Of a DNA stretch of 64,000 nt, positions 8,652 to 17,021 are shown piece after piece. The stretch spans positions 250,808-314,807 of the forward strand of contig NZ_DAGX01000002.1 in assembly GCF_002498315.1 (NCBI RefSeq), written 5' to 3'. Source of the stretch: Methanofollis sp. UBA420 (GTDB taxonomy: Archaea; Halobacteriota; Methanomicrobia; Methanomicrobiales; Methanofollaceae). The notes beneath the pieces were generated by a model. The model did not search any database. It was not told the DNA's origin and worked only from the letters and a program-made list of their open reading frames with translations. The first letter of the stretch is position 1. Every line of letters begins with the position of its first letter. Made by a program: the position numbers and the translations under genes.

Positions 8652-9245
8652 ATGTCAATGTCATATATCCACTACGCCCGAGGCCTTGCCGGTGCCTATT
8701 CCACTTTCCTGGATCGCCTTGCCGAAGATCTGGAATCAAACGGCATCAGTGTGCTCTTCGAGAGGGAGAAGGCCCGTTCGCCAATGACCATCAGTTGTGG
8801 GAAGGAAAAGGGGCAGATCGCGGTGAGACTCTCCGGCCCCGACCTCGAGGTCTCTTTCCAGGGCCAGGGGCTTACGACAGGAGAAGCGACATCGCTTGCC
8901 ATCCTCGTCGCCGAGAGGGTCACCGACATCGACGAAGAGATGAGAGCGATGCTTGATGCCAGAGATGAAGGTCTGCCTGCCACAGCAGATATCGGCATGG
9001 AACTCCATGATATCTTCAGGGAGCTCCTGGTTGTCAGGGAGGAGATCGACCTTCTCAAGATCGCGGGGGAAGATGTGGGGAGACCGAAAAGGCGAGTGGA
9101 AAGGGCTGAGAAGTTGTACCAGGAAGCATCAGATGCCCTGAAAAAAGGAGAAACACTCACTGCCCGGGCGAAGATCCAGGCCATGCAACTGATGGTCGAG
9201 AAAGCCGAGGCAAGTCTGGGCGAGATCGGCGGAGAAAAAATATAG
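8652..9245 (+). CDS. Hypothetical protein with C-terminal helical hairpin
   Basis: A 197-residue soluble protein I do not recognise. Residues 1-90 look like a mixed alpha/beta domain (FEREKARSPMTISCGKEKGQIAVRL...). Residues 105-195 are long charged helices (ELLVVREEIDLLK, VERAEKLYQEASDALKKGE) resembling a two-helix coiled coil. GGGGG lies directly before the first ATG and six bases before a second ATG at 8658, so the shorter start is equally possible. It lies alone between divergent and co-directional neighbours, 75 bp before the ATP-grasp gene. Confidence 0.75.
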   Translation: MSMSYIHYARGLAGAYSTFLDRLAEDLESNGISVLFEREKARSPMTISCGKEKGQIAVRLSGPDLEVSFQGQGLTTGEATSLAILVAERVTDIDEEMRAMLDARDEGLPATADIGMELHDIFRELLVVREEIDLLKIAGEDVGRPKRRVERAEKLYQEASDALKKGETLTARAKIQAMQLMVEKAEASLGEIGGEKI

Positions 9246-9320
9246 ATATCTTCATCCCCTCCCCCGCAAGATTACTCTTACTGAGAGCGGCCGACATCGC
9301 CGCCCGACCGGGGATAGATC

Positions 9321-10115
9321 ATGATTCGCATTGTACCCAAACCGACAGACACCCACGACGACAACTCGACTGCTGCGGTGCTCTCTGAACTCAAACGGGC
9401 GGGAGCCGAATATGCCCTCCTTGACCTCGACGCTATCGATCCCCTCTCGGCGTCCATCGCCGGTGACCTCGTCTGGGTATGTGGCATGAAGCAGGATATT
9501 CACCAGTTCGAGTGCCTAGATGTCCTCGCCCTTGAGAACCTCGTCGTCAACTCGCCCGACGCGATCGCGACCTGCGCAAGCAAGGTCAAGACGACGGCGC
9601 TCCTTCTCAAAAAAGGGATACCGTCACCTGAAACGCTCTTTACCGCGTCCCGGGAACTTGCCGCCGACTTCCTTGCACGGCATGGGAAGGCGGTCTCCAA
9701 GCCGGTTTACGGTTATGACGGGATCGACGTCCGTCTCGTCACCACGCCCGACGAGTTCGGCGAAGCCCCCTATTATCTCCAGGAATATGTGCAAAACGAC
9801 CGGGACTTCAGGGTCTTCGTCATAGAAGGAAAGGCCGTCGGTGCCATCTGCCGGCAGTCGGCCCATCTCACCCACAATATTCACCAGGGAGGGACCGGGA
9901 CGCCGATCGAGATCGATCGGGAGATGCAGGAGGTCGCCGGCGGTGCGGCCGAGGCAGTCGGTGCCGATTACTGCGGCGTCGACCTGCTCGCCGAGAATGG
10001 AAGTTATACTGTCCTTGAAGTGAACGGCACGCCGAACTGGCACTGTATGGCGGCCCCTATTCCAAAAATGCTTGCCCGCCACCTGATCGAAAAGGAACAG
10101 GCGTTGAGGTCATAA
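9321..10115 (+). CDS. RimK-family ATP-grasp ligase, MptN candidate
   Basis: A 264-residue ATP-grasp ligase of the RimK/LysX/MptN group. It shows the nucleotide-binding lysine strand GKAVSKPVYGYDGIDV, the strand YYLQEYVQNDRDFRVFVI, and the metal ligands in YTVLEVNGTPNW. RimK-like enzymes add amino acids, often glutamate, to a carboxylate. In methanogens MptN (MJ0620) adds glutamate to tetrahydromethanopterin to give tetrahydrosarcinapterin, and MJ0620 is next to MJ0619, the family of the nearby Tes-like gene. That context makes MptN a reasonable candidate. Another RimK paralogue, such as a coenzyme F420 or protein ligase, is possible. Confidence 0.8.
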   Translation: MIRIVPKPTDTHDDNSTAAVLSELKRAGAEYALLDLDAIDPLSASIAGDLVWVCGMKQDIHQFECLDVLALENLVVNSPDAIATCASKVKTTALLLKKGIPSPETLFTASRELAADFLARHGKAVSKPVYGYDGIDVRLVTTPDEFGEAPYYLQEYVQNDRDFRVFVIEGKAVGAICRQSAHLTHNIHQGGTGTPIEIDREMQEVAGGAAEAVGADYCGVDLLAENGSYTVLEVNGTPNWHCMAAPIPKMLARHLIEKEQALRS

Positions 10116-10195
10116 ACTGGCCCGGGGGTTCGGGACATGCCCCCCCTTTACGAAAAAATCAGGCAGAGGGCCCCTCACTGAAGGTGGGGGAGCGG

Positions 10196-10486
10196 TCACT
10201 GCTCAATACTCTTTTCGAGTTCCCGCTCGGTCTTCTCGGAGAGTTCCTTCATTCTGGCGGAGATGCGGGACGAGGCATTATAGTCGATATCTTTCATTGC
10301 ATTGGCGAGTTCCTGCCCGAGGACGAAGATCGCGTGTTTGTGCTCAAGTTTGCTCTTATGAATCTGGGACGGGTTGATCTTGAGCGCGTAGTACTGCGGG
10401 AACTTCAGTTCGGCATTCATCGTCTCGAAATAATCCTTGATCTCGACAAGGATCTGATGCAGGGTAATCAGTTCTTCTTTATGCAT
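10196..10486 (-). CDS. UPF0058 family protein
   Basis: A 96-residue protein matching the archaeal UPF0058 family, recognised by the start MHKEELITLHQILVEIKDYFE and the charged helical C-terminus. It is predicted to be all-helical and soluble, with no membrane segment. Its function is unknown. I chose the ATG at 10486, since the longer frame starts with TTG two codons earlier. It sits between the ATP-grasp gene (convergent) and dnaG (same strand, 55 bp upstream), and may share the dnaG transcript. Confidence 0.8.
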   Translation of the reverse strand: MHKEELITLHQILVEIKDYFETMNAELKFPQYYALKINPSQIHKSKLEHKHAIFVLGQELANAMKDIDYNASSRISARMKELSEKTERELEKSIEQ

Positions 10487-10541
10487 GTCCAAACCCCGAA
10501 AGAGAAATAGGAAATTTTATTATAAATATATTTGCTCCGTT

Positions 10542-11768
10542 CTACGCCTTCCGAATTTTCATGAGCCTGAGAGATAAAGGCCTCTTCACGATATCCCTGA
10601 ACTCCGGAGCGGCAATGAACTCCAGTCCTTTCGCAAGGAAGACATCGATGAGTTTCTGATCGACCGGGCGGTCGATGATCACGCCGGCCGTGTCCGAATC
10701 GATCTCTTCAACGGCGCGCTCGACATCGCCGGCCTTCGCCTCGCTCACCAGCGTATAATCCGAGGTCAGGAAACGTGCCATGCCCCTCCCTTCGACCTCC
10801 TGGATCTGCTGCTCGAGGGTCATGACAGGCTGTGCCGGGGGTATGCTCGCGGCCGCCTCTTCGGGCTCTTTCACCTCGCTGACAATGACCGGCATCGTCT
10901 CCTGGAGAGGGATCGTCTCTGCAGGGGCCTCTTCCTTTGTATCGGTCAGCTGATCCCTGATGTACTCTGTTGGGACCTTGTTTCTCAGGGACTTGATGAC
11001 CTCTTTCCGTGTCAGTTCCTCGACGCTCTTGCCCCGCGGACAGAAAGCGACATAGTCGACTTCAGCGACCTGGAGGAGTTCGCGCAGGATGAGGTCGCCG
11101 CCGCGGTCGCCGTCGAAGAAGGCCGTAGCCGTCTTGATCTCACAGAGTTTCGTAATAACTGCCGGGACCTTCGTCCCCTCCACGGCAACGGCATTCTTGA
11201 TCCCGTACCTGAGAAGGTTGATCACGTCGGCCCGCCCCTCCACGACGATGATCGCATCCGAGTCAAGCACATTCGGGCCTGCAGGCACCCGTTCCTCGCC
11301 GAGGACACTGATCTTCTCGATCCGCAGCGACTCCCTGACAGTGTCGAGCAGTTCGGTGGAGTCGATCGCCGACTCATCAAAGTGGGTGATCAGCAGTTCC
11401 TTTGCCCTTTCCACGATCTGCTTCCTCTTCGTCACGCGGATGTCCTCGATCCGCTCGACTGTGGCATGCGCGACGCAGGGGCCGACCCGGTCGATCGTCT
11501 CCAGGGACGCCGCAAGGATCGCCGTCTCTGCACGGTCGAGGGAGGATGAGATGAGGATCTCTCCCCGGGTCTCGCCCTTCTTACTCATGATATGGACATC
11601 AATCCTGCCGACCCGCCCGGTCCGCTGGAGATCGCGGAGGTCAAGGTCTTCGCCGAGCAACCCTTCAGTCTGGCCAAATATGGCACCGACTACGTCGGGT
11701 TTCTCGACCACCCCCTCTGCATAGAGATTAATGTGAATGAGATACTTGGTCGTATCTGATGAATACAT
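10542..11768 (-). CDS. dnaG: Archaeal DnaG-type primase
   Basis: A 408-residue DnaG homologue. The TOPRIM domain is clear: AIIVVEGRADVINLL near residue 170 carries the catalytic glutamate, and AFFDGDRGG near residue 217 carries the acidic pair. The N-terminal KYLIHINLYAEGVVEKPDVVGAIFG and the C-terminal domain are typical of the archaeal form. In archaea this protein can prime DNA but is also a stable part of the RNA exosome, so its role may be mainly in RNA processing. A GGAGG site lies about 7 bp before the ATG. A proline/glutamate-rich linker (about 275-310) separates TOPRIM from the C-terminal domain. Confidence 0.95.
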   Translation of the reverse strand: MYSSDTTKYLIHINLYAEGVVEKPDVVGAIFGQTEGLLGEDLDLRDLQRTGRVGRIDVHIMSKKGETRGEILISSSLDRAETAILAASLETIDRVGPCVAHATVERIEDIRVTKRKQIVERAKELLITHFDESAIDSTELLDTVRESLRIEKISVLGEERVPAGPNVLDSDAIIVVEGRADVINLLRYGIKNAVAVEGTKVPAVITKLCEIKTATAFFDGDRGGDLILRELLQVAEVDYVAFCPRGKSVEELTRKEVIKSLRNKVPTEYIRDQLTDTKEEAPAETIPLQETMPVIVSEVKEPEEAAASIPPAQPVMTLEQQIQEVEGRGMARFLTSDYTLVSEAKAGDVERAVEEIDSDTAGVIIDRPVDQKLIDVFLAKGLEFIAAPEFRDIVKRPLSLRLMKIRKA

Positions 11769-11845
11769 GATAAGCCTCCGGAATCTGTCATATGAGAAAT
11801 ACGATGACGGCCCATAGACAATGGTAGTAGATATATCCCGGAGTA

Positions 11846-11854
11846 CTTATATAT
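11846..11854 (-). promoter_or_regulatory. TATA box for dnaG
   Basis: ATATATAAG on the minus strand lies about 78 bp before the dnaG ATG, which would give a leader of roughly 50 bases carrying the GGAGG ribosome site. Confidence 0.4.
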
Positions 11855-11898
11855 CCACCTTTGGGTATGCGCGCACCTGTGTGGACGGATCCCGAGAA

Positions 11899-12228
11899 TT
11901 ATCCGGGAAGAAGAGAGGATAAACGCTGTATTGCCTGATCTCTTGATATACCCCTCACCTCGACCCGCTTGATCGTCGAGGTGGCACCGGCAACAATGCC
12001 GACTGCAGACTTCGGAACGCCGATCGTCTCCGCAACCAGAGCGACGATGGCACGGTTTGCCTTCCCTCCCACTGCCTGAGCGGCGACCTGACAGACAAGG
12101 GCATGCCTCCAGGGGTTGTAGCCTGCAGGAAAAGAGTCCTTTTTGCTCCCGGCAGAGACGTCGAGAGTGAGCACGACACAATTGTCCGGGCCTGTTACTG
12201 CGTCGTCAAGAGAGGTCACGGGTATCAC
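11899..12228 (-). CDS. DUF167 (YggU-like) family protein
   Basis: A 109-residue protein of the small DUF167/YggU family, recognised by LTLDVSAGSKKDSFPAGYNPWRH, then AVGGKANRAIVALVAE and GATSTIKRVEVRG. The family fold is known, but no biochemical role is settled. The start is GTG at 12228; no better ATG is available before the conserved first strand. It is in the same orientation as dnaG, 130 bp upstream of it, but dnaG has its own TATA box, so it is probably a separate unit. Confidence 0.82.
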   Translation of the reverse strand: MIPVTSLDDAVTGPDNCVVLTLDVSAGSKKDSFPAGYNPWRHALVCQVAAQAVGGKANRAIVALVAETIGVPKSAVGIVAGATSTIKRVEVRGISRDQAIQRLSSLLPG

Positions 12229-12415
12229 CGGTGTGGCCCGGTGCTAACGACCATGGATCATCAGTGGCATGTGCCGTTCTTCACCTGGTCTTAAACCCTC
12301 GCACCGGGCGCGCCTGTCGCACATCCGGGTTGTCCCGAAGCTCATATCCAGGCTCTGCCAATCGATCGCCCGGGGACCTATGGATGTGCATGTATCGGCC
12401 TCTATAGTTTAGCGG

Positions 12416-13678
12416 TCAGCGTATATAGCCCTTGCCCGGCATCCAGGAGCCGCCGGTTCCGGCGGCGATCTCGCCGTCCCGCACGACACAGGCGCCTTCC
12501 ATGACGACGATCTCAGGGAAGACCGCCTCCATGCCTTCGTACGGCGTCCAGGTGCATTTTGTATGGAGGGTTTCGGGGTCGATCTTCCTGGGTTCTGCAG
12601 GGTACAGGGCAAAGTCGGCCCTCTTGCCCGGCACAAACCCGGCCGCAGGGATGCCGAGGATCTGTGCGGGTTTTATCGCGGTCTTCTCGATGACCGATGA
12701 AAGGGAGATCCGGCCCTCTCGCACCGCGGCCATGAGAAGGGGCACCATCGTCTCGACGCCCGGCATGCCCGAAGGGGCGTCGGCGAAGGGCGCGGCCTTT
12801 TCTCCGGCGGTGTGCGGGGCATGGTCGGATGCGACGACGTCGATCCTCTCCCACCTGCTCCAGAGACGGCGGCGCTCCTCCTCCGACCTGAGGGGGGGGT
12901 TCACCCGTGCATGGGTGTCTTCGGGCGCGAAACGCTCCCGCGAGAGGAAGAGGTGGTGCGGCGTCACCTCAACGGTGCCGACAGCGGCATCGACGGCGGC
13001 GGCCGTGCTCATATGGCAGAAGTGGACCCGCCCACCCGGCGGGAGGAGAGAGGAGACCGTCCTGACGGCCCTGACCTCGGCATCGGCCGGCCTCAGACGG
13101 TCGTGGTCGGCAAGGGTCGCGGGAGTACCCGGGAGGGGATCTTCGGCATGGACCGTGGCCAGGGCGCCAAGGTCCCTGAGGGTGAGAAACGCATCCTTCA
13201 GGGTATCTTCAGGGACGGCAGCGCCGTAACTGGACGGGCCGGCAAAGATCTCGCCGAAGGCCATCGCCCCTTCCTGCCAGAGCCCTGCAAGGTCGGCGCC
13301 GGGGACGATCCCGGCATTGATTGCGAAACGGCAGAGGGCATGGTCGCGGGCCTCGCTGACACGGGCGCGGAAGGCCTCGTGCGTCGTGAGGGGGGGTACG
13401 GTGTTCGGCTGGTCGACAACGACCGTCACCCCGCCAGAGAGCGCACTCGCGGTCCCGCTTGCCCAGTCCTCCTTCGCCCCCTGCGTGGCCCCGCCCCGCA
13501 GATGGGTGTGCATGTCCACCGCGGCCGGGATGCAGAGGAGGCCGGCCGCGTCGATCACCTCGTCGGCCCTCCCTGCGGCGCCGACATGGACGACTCTTCC
13601 GTCGCCGAGGGTGAGGTCTGCCACCCTGCCGCCCGGCAGGGTGACGCCCTTCAGGACGACCGTCTCCTCCCCGATCAT
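12416..13678 (-). CDS. pyrC: Dihydroorotase
   Basis: A 420-residue amidohydrolase that closes carbamoyl aspartate to dihydroorotate. The zinc site AAVDMHTHLRGG, the histidine-bearing ATVHAEDP and CHMSTAAAVD, and the DHAPHT motif near the C-terminal third are all intact. The C-terminal barrel-return strands (GFVPGKRADFALYP, GMEAVFPEIVVMEG) are complete. The ATG at 13678 begins one base after the hypE stop (TGATATG), so it is translated as the last gene of hypC-hypA-hypE-pyrC. The mix of hydrogenase maturation with a pyrimidine gene may reflect carbamoyl phosphate, used by both pathways; that link is inference. Confidence 0.94.
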   Translation of the reverse strand: MIGEETVVLKGVTLPGGRVADLTLGDGRVVHVGAAGRADEVIDAAGLLCIPAAVDMHTHLRGGATQGAKEDWASGTASALSGGVTVVVDQPNTVPPLTTHEAFRARVSEARDHALCRFAINAGIVPGADLAGLWQEGAMAFGEIFAGPSSYGAAVPEDTLKDAFLTLRDLGALATVHAEDPLPGTPATLADHDRLRPADAEVRAVRTVSSLLPPGGRVHFCHMSTAAAVDAAVGTVEVTPHHLFLSRERFAPEDTHARVNPPLRSEEERRRLWSRWERIDVVASDHAPHTAGEKAAPFADAPSGMPGVETMVPLLMAAVREGRISLSSVIEKTAIKPAQILGIPAAGFVPGKRADFALYPAEPRKIDPETLHTKCTWTPYEGMEAVFPEIVVMEGACVVRDGEIAAGTGGSWMPGKGYIR

Positions 13679-13679
13679 A

Positions 13680-14675
13680 TCAGCAGACTCTCGGCACAGG
13701 GTCGCCGACCGGCGGTTCGATGAAGCGCTCGCCACCGATCGAGGTCTTCATGACGACGGAGGAACCCTCGGTGACGCGGCCGATGACCGCGGCGTCTCTC
13801 CCATAGTGGTGCGACTTCAGGGCGGCAAGGACCGCGTCGACATCGCCGGGTGCGACGCCCATGACGACCTTCCCCTCGTTTGCGACTTCGAGGGGGTCGA
13901 TCCCGAGCATGGCGGCGGCGCTCCTGACGCTCTTCCGGATCGGGAGGGCTTCTTCATCGATCTCGACGTGGACGCCGCTCTTTCTCGCCATCTCGTTGAT
14001 CGCATTGGCAAATCCGCCGCGGGTCGGGTCCTTCATCGCGTGGATATCGCCGGCGGCAAGGGCGCGCTCGACCATGCCCCAGAGGGGGGCGGCGTCGGAG
14101 AGGATCTGCTCGCCGAGGTCGAAACCCTCGCGGTGGGAGAGGATCGCAAGCCCGTGGTCGCCGATGGTGCCGGAGACGATAATAAAGTCGCCCGGCCTGA
14201 GCCCGTTGTCCCTGACGACGTGGTTTACGACGCCGATACCCGCAGTGTTGATGACGATACCGTCGAGGGCGCCCTTCTCCAGCACCTTGGTGTCGCCGGT
14301 CACGATCGATGCCCCGACCTCGCCGAGGGCCGCGTCCATCGAGGCGACGATCCGCTCCAGATCGGAAACCTCAAAACCCTCCTCAATGACCATGCCGCAG
14401 GAAAGGGCGATCGGGCGACCGCCCATCATCGCAAGGTCGTTGATGGTGCCGGATACGGCAATCCTGCCGATATCCCCGCCAGGGAAAAATATCGGGTGGA
14501 TGACATGGTTGTCGGTCGTAAACACGATCTGCTGGTCCCCGACCGGGAACACCGCCCCGTCGTCCAGGGACTCAAGGCCTATCCCGCCGGCATTGTTGTG
14601 GGTGAACTTCGTAAGCACCTTGAGAAGTTCGCCCATCACCTCGCCGCCGGCGCCGTGCATCAGGTTGACTTTCAT
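13680..14675 (-). CDS. hypE: Hydrogenase maturation protein HypE
   Basis: A 331-residue PurM-like enzyme that dehydrates a C-terminal thiocarboxamide to make the cyanide ligand of [NiFe] hydrogenase. The protein ends in PVPRVC, the invariant C-terminal cysteine that carries the ligand. ATP/metal loops are visible in GLESLDDGAVFPVGDQ, IVTGDTKVLEKG and MKDPTRGGFANAINE. Its ATG overlaps the hypA stop by 4 bp. Its partner HypF and the loading protein HypD are not in this window. Confidence 0.97.
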   Translation of the reverse strand: MKVNLMHGAGGEVMGELLKVLTKFTHNNAGGIGLESLDDGAVFPVGDQQIVFTTDNHVIHPIFFPGGDIGRIAVSGTINDLAMMGGRPIALSCGMVIEEGFEVSDLERIVASMDAALGEVGASIVTGDTKVLEKGALDGIVINTAGIGVVNHVVRDNGLRPGDFIIVSGTIGDHGLAILSHREGFDLGEQILSDAAPLWGMVERALAAGDIHAMKDPTRGGFANAINEMARKSGVHVEIDEEALPIRKSVRSAAAMLGIDPLEVANEGKVVMGVAPGDVDAVLAALKSHHYGRDAAVIGRVTEGSSVVMKTSIGGERFIEPPVGDPVPRVC

Positions 14676-15013
14676 GAATCGTTCACTTCTATCTCAATTT
14701 TGGTGACTACAATCTCTTTTCCCTCGACAATGTGGGGGAGACCTCCGCACGTGGGGCAGACGAACTTCTCGTCGCCCTCATAGCCACAGTCGCAACGGGT
14801 GCGCACCTTCACGGTTCGGCACTCCATAGAGACGCCTGCAAAGATGGGGTCGTCCTCGGCGATGACCTCAAAGAGAAACTTCACCTGTTCGGGGTTGACC
14901 ATCGCAAATTCGCCGACGTCGACCTTGACCGCCTTCACCTGCGTTGCATGGTTCTCGACGGCAGCGCGCTGGGCTGTGGCAAAGATGTCGTACGCGATGC
15001 TGTATTCGTGCAT
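14672..15013 (-). CDS. hypA: Hydrogenase nickel insertion protein HypA
   Basis: A 113-residue nickel chaperone for [NiFe] hydrogenase. The N-terminus MHEYSIAYDIF holds the conserved second-position histidine that binds nickel. The zinc site is two cysteine pairs, CDCGYEG and CPTCGG, near residues 74-90. Nickel loading normally needs the GTPase HypB, which is not in this window. The start overlaps the hypC stop and the end overlaps the hypE start, so the three are tightly coupled. Confidence 0.96.
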   Translation of the reverse strand: MHEYSIAYDIFATAQRAAVENHATQVKAVKVDVGEFAMVNPEQVKFLFEVIAEDDPIFAGVSMECRTVKVRTRCDCGYEGDEKFVCPTCGGLPHIVEGKEIVVTKIEIEVNDS

Positions 15014-15237
15014 TACTCTTCCATCGCTGCGTAGACTTCTTTAAAGAGTTCTCTTGTCGACAGGCCCTCCTCGCGGCTGAGTTTCTGGATAGCAAAGCCG
15101 ACATGGACGAGGACGAACTCGCCTACTTTGACATCGACGAGATCAAGCCTTACCTCCTGCCTGAGGTCGCCGTAGTCGACGACACCGGTCTTGTCGTCCT
15201 TGATCTCGATTACTTCGGCAGGAACTGCAACACACAT
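15013..15237 (-). CDS. hypC: Hydrogenase assembly chaperone HypC
   Basis: A 74-residue chaperone that carries the Fe(CN)2CO unit with HypD. It starts MCVAVPAEVIEI, with the essential N-terminal cysteine after Met1. The beta-barrel segment GDLRQEVRLDLVDVKVGEFVLVHVGFAI is normal. It is the first gene of hypC-hypA-hypE-pyrC. A TTTTTATG box lies about 35 bp upstream. A 7+7 bp inverted repeat, AAGGTGT...ACACCTT, spans this promoter region. Confidence 0.96.
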   Translation of the reverse strand: MCVAVPAEVIEIKDDKTGVVDYGDLRQEVRLDLVDVKVGEFVLVHVGFAIQKLSREEGLSTRELFKEVYAAMEE

Positions 15238-15439
15238 TCAGCATTCCCTCTGGTAAGGTGTAGGGTGCTGATCATAAAAACACCTTCTGAAGTGACATGG
15301 CCGGGATCAAAGGGAAAATCCCCGGTTGGATGGGAAAAAGACGCCCCTATTTCCATGAATCAAGAGACGGCACGGGAAGGGGGAGATCGGTCCATGGCAG
15401 ATCACAGATTTGCCTGAACCGGAAAATGCCCCACACTTT

Positions 15440-15715
15440 CCACTTTCTCGACACGGTTGTCCCCGCTCAGAATAAGGGCAGGGGAAGATAGAGCAGAAAA
15501 TCCCGAGAAGGAGATTGCCATCCACACCTATCCTGTACCGGGGGATCGGGGGCGGCAGTCCCCCGGTGCGGGGCACCGATCAACCGCCTTCTCCTATTCT
15601 GTTCGCCGGGGGACAAAGCCCCCGGACAGTGAAAATCATAGATTTCTCGAACTCGCTATCGCTCGTTCCCCGCTCAGGATTGGTCCGGGGAAGAGAGAAC
15701 AGGAGGTTCTGTGGA
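15440..15715. repeat. Dispersed intergenic repeat, copy 2 (inverted orientation)
   Basis: This lies between the PAS protein gene and hypC. It has CCCCGCTCAG, CACCTATCCTGTACCGGGGG, GGGGGCGGCAGTCCCCC, GATCAACCGCCTTCT, CGCCGGGGGACAAAGCCCCCGG, GAAAATCATAGATTTCTCG and CCCCGCTCAGGATTGG. Two partial units appear joined, since the CCCCGCTCAG block occurs twice. The remaining 15238-15440 stretch holds the hypC promoter and no gene I can support. Confidence 0.65.
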
Positions 15716-15750
15716 GGAGATAGCCACTTCATCTAAGAGTCTAAAAAAAA

Positions 15751-16782
15751 TTATTCCCCGGAGAGGAAGCGACGGTAGGCCTCAGGGATCTCTTCGGCAG
15801 ACTCGGCGACCGCACGGTCGAGGTCGGCAAGGTTCTGGAGGATCTGGTCGAGGTGGGCCTTCTGCACCCGGAGAATGGTGGCCGCGTCCTCGGGCCGGAT
15901 TTGTCCCGAGTCCAGAAGGGGGGCGACATTGCCGATTTCATGCGCGACGCCGCCGAGCGGCACCTTCATCCGCAGGGCGGCCTCGGCGACATAGGCGATA
16001 AGGGCACGTTCGGCCTTCCTCTGGGGTGTGAGGTCGTGAATGAGACAGGAGTAGCCAGACACGACACCACGTTCATCTCGGATGGGGGAGATGCCGACCG
16101 AAACCTCATGGTTCGTGCCGTCCAGACGGAGGACCTCGGACTCAAAGCGCCGTCCTGCCCTGCCCCCGACGACGGCCTGTGCCGTCTCCTCCCATGTCTT
16201 GAAAAGGGGGTCGGGGACAAAATGCGAGACCGGCAGGCCTATGGCCTCGTCAGGCGTAGTGCCGAGGAGACCGACGGCTGCAGCGTTCAGGGAGGTGATC
16301 CGGCCCTCCGCAGAGGCGCCGATGATGGCGTCCTCGCTCGTCTCAAGGATCGATGCAAGCCTGGACCGCAACTCATCGACCCTCTTGATGTCGGAGACGT
16401 CGGTGATGATATGGATCGCACCGATGACACCGCGCTCAGGGTGGAGGATCGGGTCGATCGAGACCCTGAACCACCGGCCAAACATCCAGAGGGTGTAGCT
16501 CTCCCTCTTTCCCGAGGTCTTCGACCTGACAAAGGGACAGCCCTCGATGAATGTCGGGGTCTGGTGGATCACGACATAACAGGGTTTCCCGACAACCTCT
16601 CCGGCATCGACGCCGAGAAGGTCACCCACGGCCCGGTTTGCCAGGAGAATGATGCCATCTGGATCTTGAATGAAGACAGGGTCTTCTATGGCGTCAAATA
16701 TCCGTTGCCAGAGTAACCCCTGGTCAGAAAAGCCAAGGGCCCCTGCTGCGGCACTGGCCCTCCCCTCATCACGCATCTCCAT
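15751..16782 (-). CDS. Two-PAS-domain signalling protein without kinase ATPase
   Basis: A 343-residue soluble protein. The first PAS domain (about 25-130) has FDAIEDPVFIQDPDGIILLANRA and the cysteine pattern CYVVIHQ...GCPF. The second (about 140-255) has ILETSEDAIIGASAEGRITSLN and a PAC-like end ISPIRDERGVVSGYSCLIHDLT. A helical segment (260-343) resembles a kinase dimerisation region (ALRMKVPLGGVAHEIGN...) but lacks the usual phosphoacceptor histidine at the SHELRTPL position. The protein ends before any ATPase domain. It may be a signal adaptor or a decayed kinase. No response regulator is adjacent. Confidence 0.82.
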   Translation of the reverse strand: MEMRDEGRASAAAGALGFSDQGLLWQRIFDAIEDPVFIQDPDGIILLANRAVGDLLGVDAGEVVGKPCYVVIHQTPTFIEGCPFVRSKTSGKRESYTLWMFGRWFRVSIDPILHPERGVIGAIHIITDVSDIKRVDELRSRLASILETSEDAIIGASAEGRITSLNAAAVGLLGTTPDEAIGLPVSHFVPDPLFKTWEETAQAVVGGRAGRRFESEVLRLDGTNHEVSVGISPIRDERGVVSGYSCLIHDLTPQRKAERALIAYVAEAALRMKVPLGGVAHEIGNVAPLLDSGQIRPEDAATILRVQKAHLDQILQNLADLDRAVAESAEEIPEAYRRFLSGE

Positions 16783-17021
16783 ACAGATCGTCTCTCCATA
16801 GATTATTTGGAAACCATTATTAAATATTTGTATTTCTGTTTGTTTTGATTTATTCTCAAAGGGGTAATATATGCTATCATATTAGAGATACGGAGAGAGA
16901 TCGGGAATTGACACACGAAATACTCGCTGCCAGACGGAGAGGATCCCCGGGTCTACAGAAAAGCCGTACCGTCGTGAGAGATGGGGGTAGAACCGGTGGT
17001 TCGGTTCAGCACCAGATCAGG

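Noticed and set aside
13317..14783. 488-residue plus-strand frame across hypE and hypA
   Set aside because: It reads through three genes whose minus-strand products are unmistakable, and its sequence has the composition of an antisense frame.
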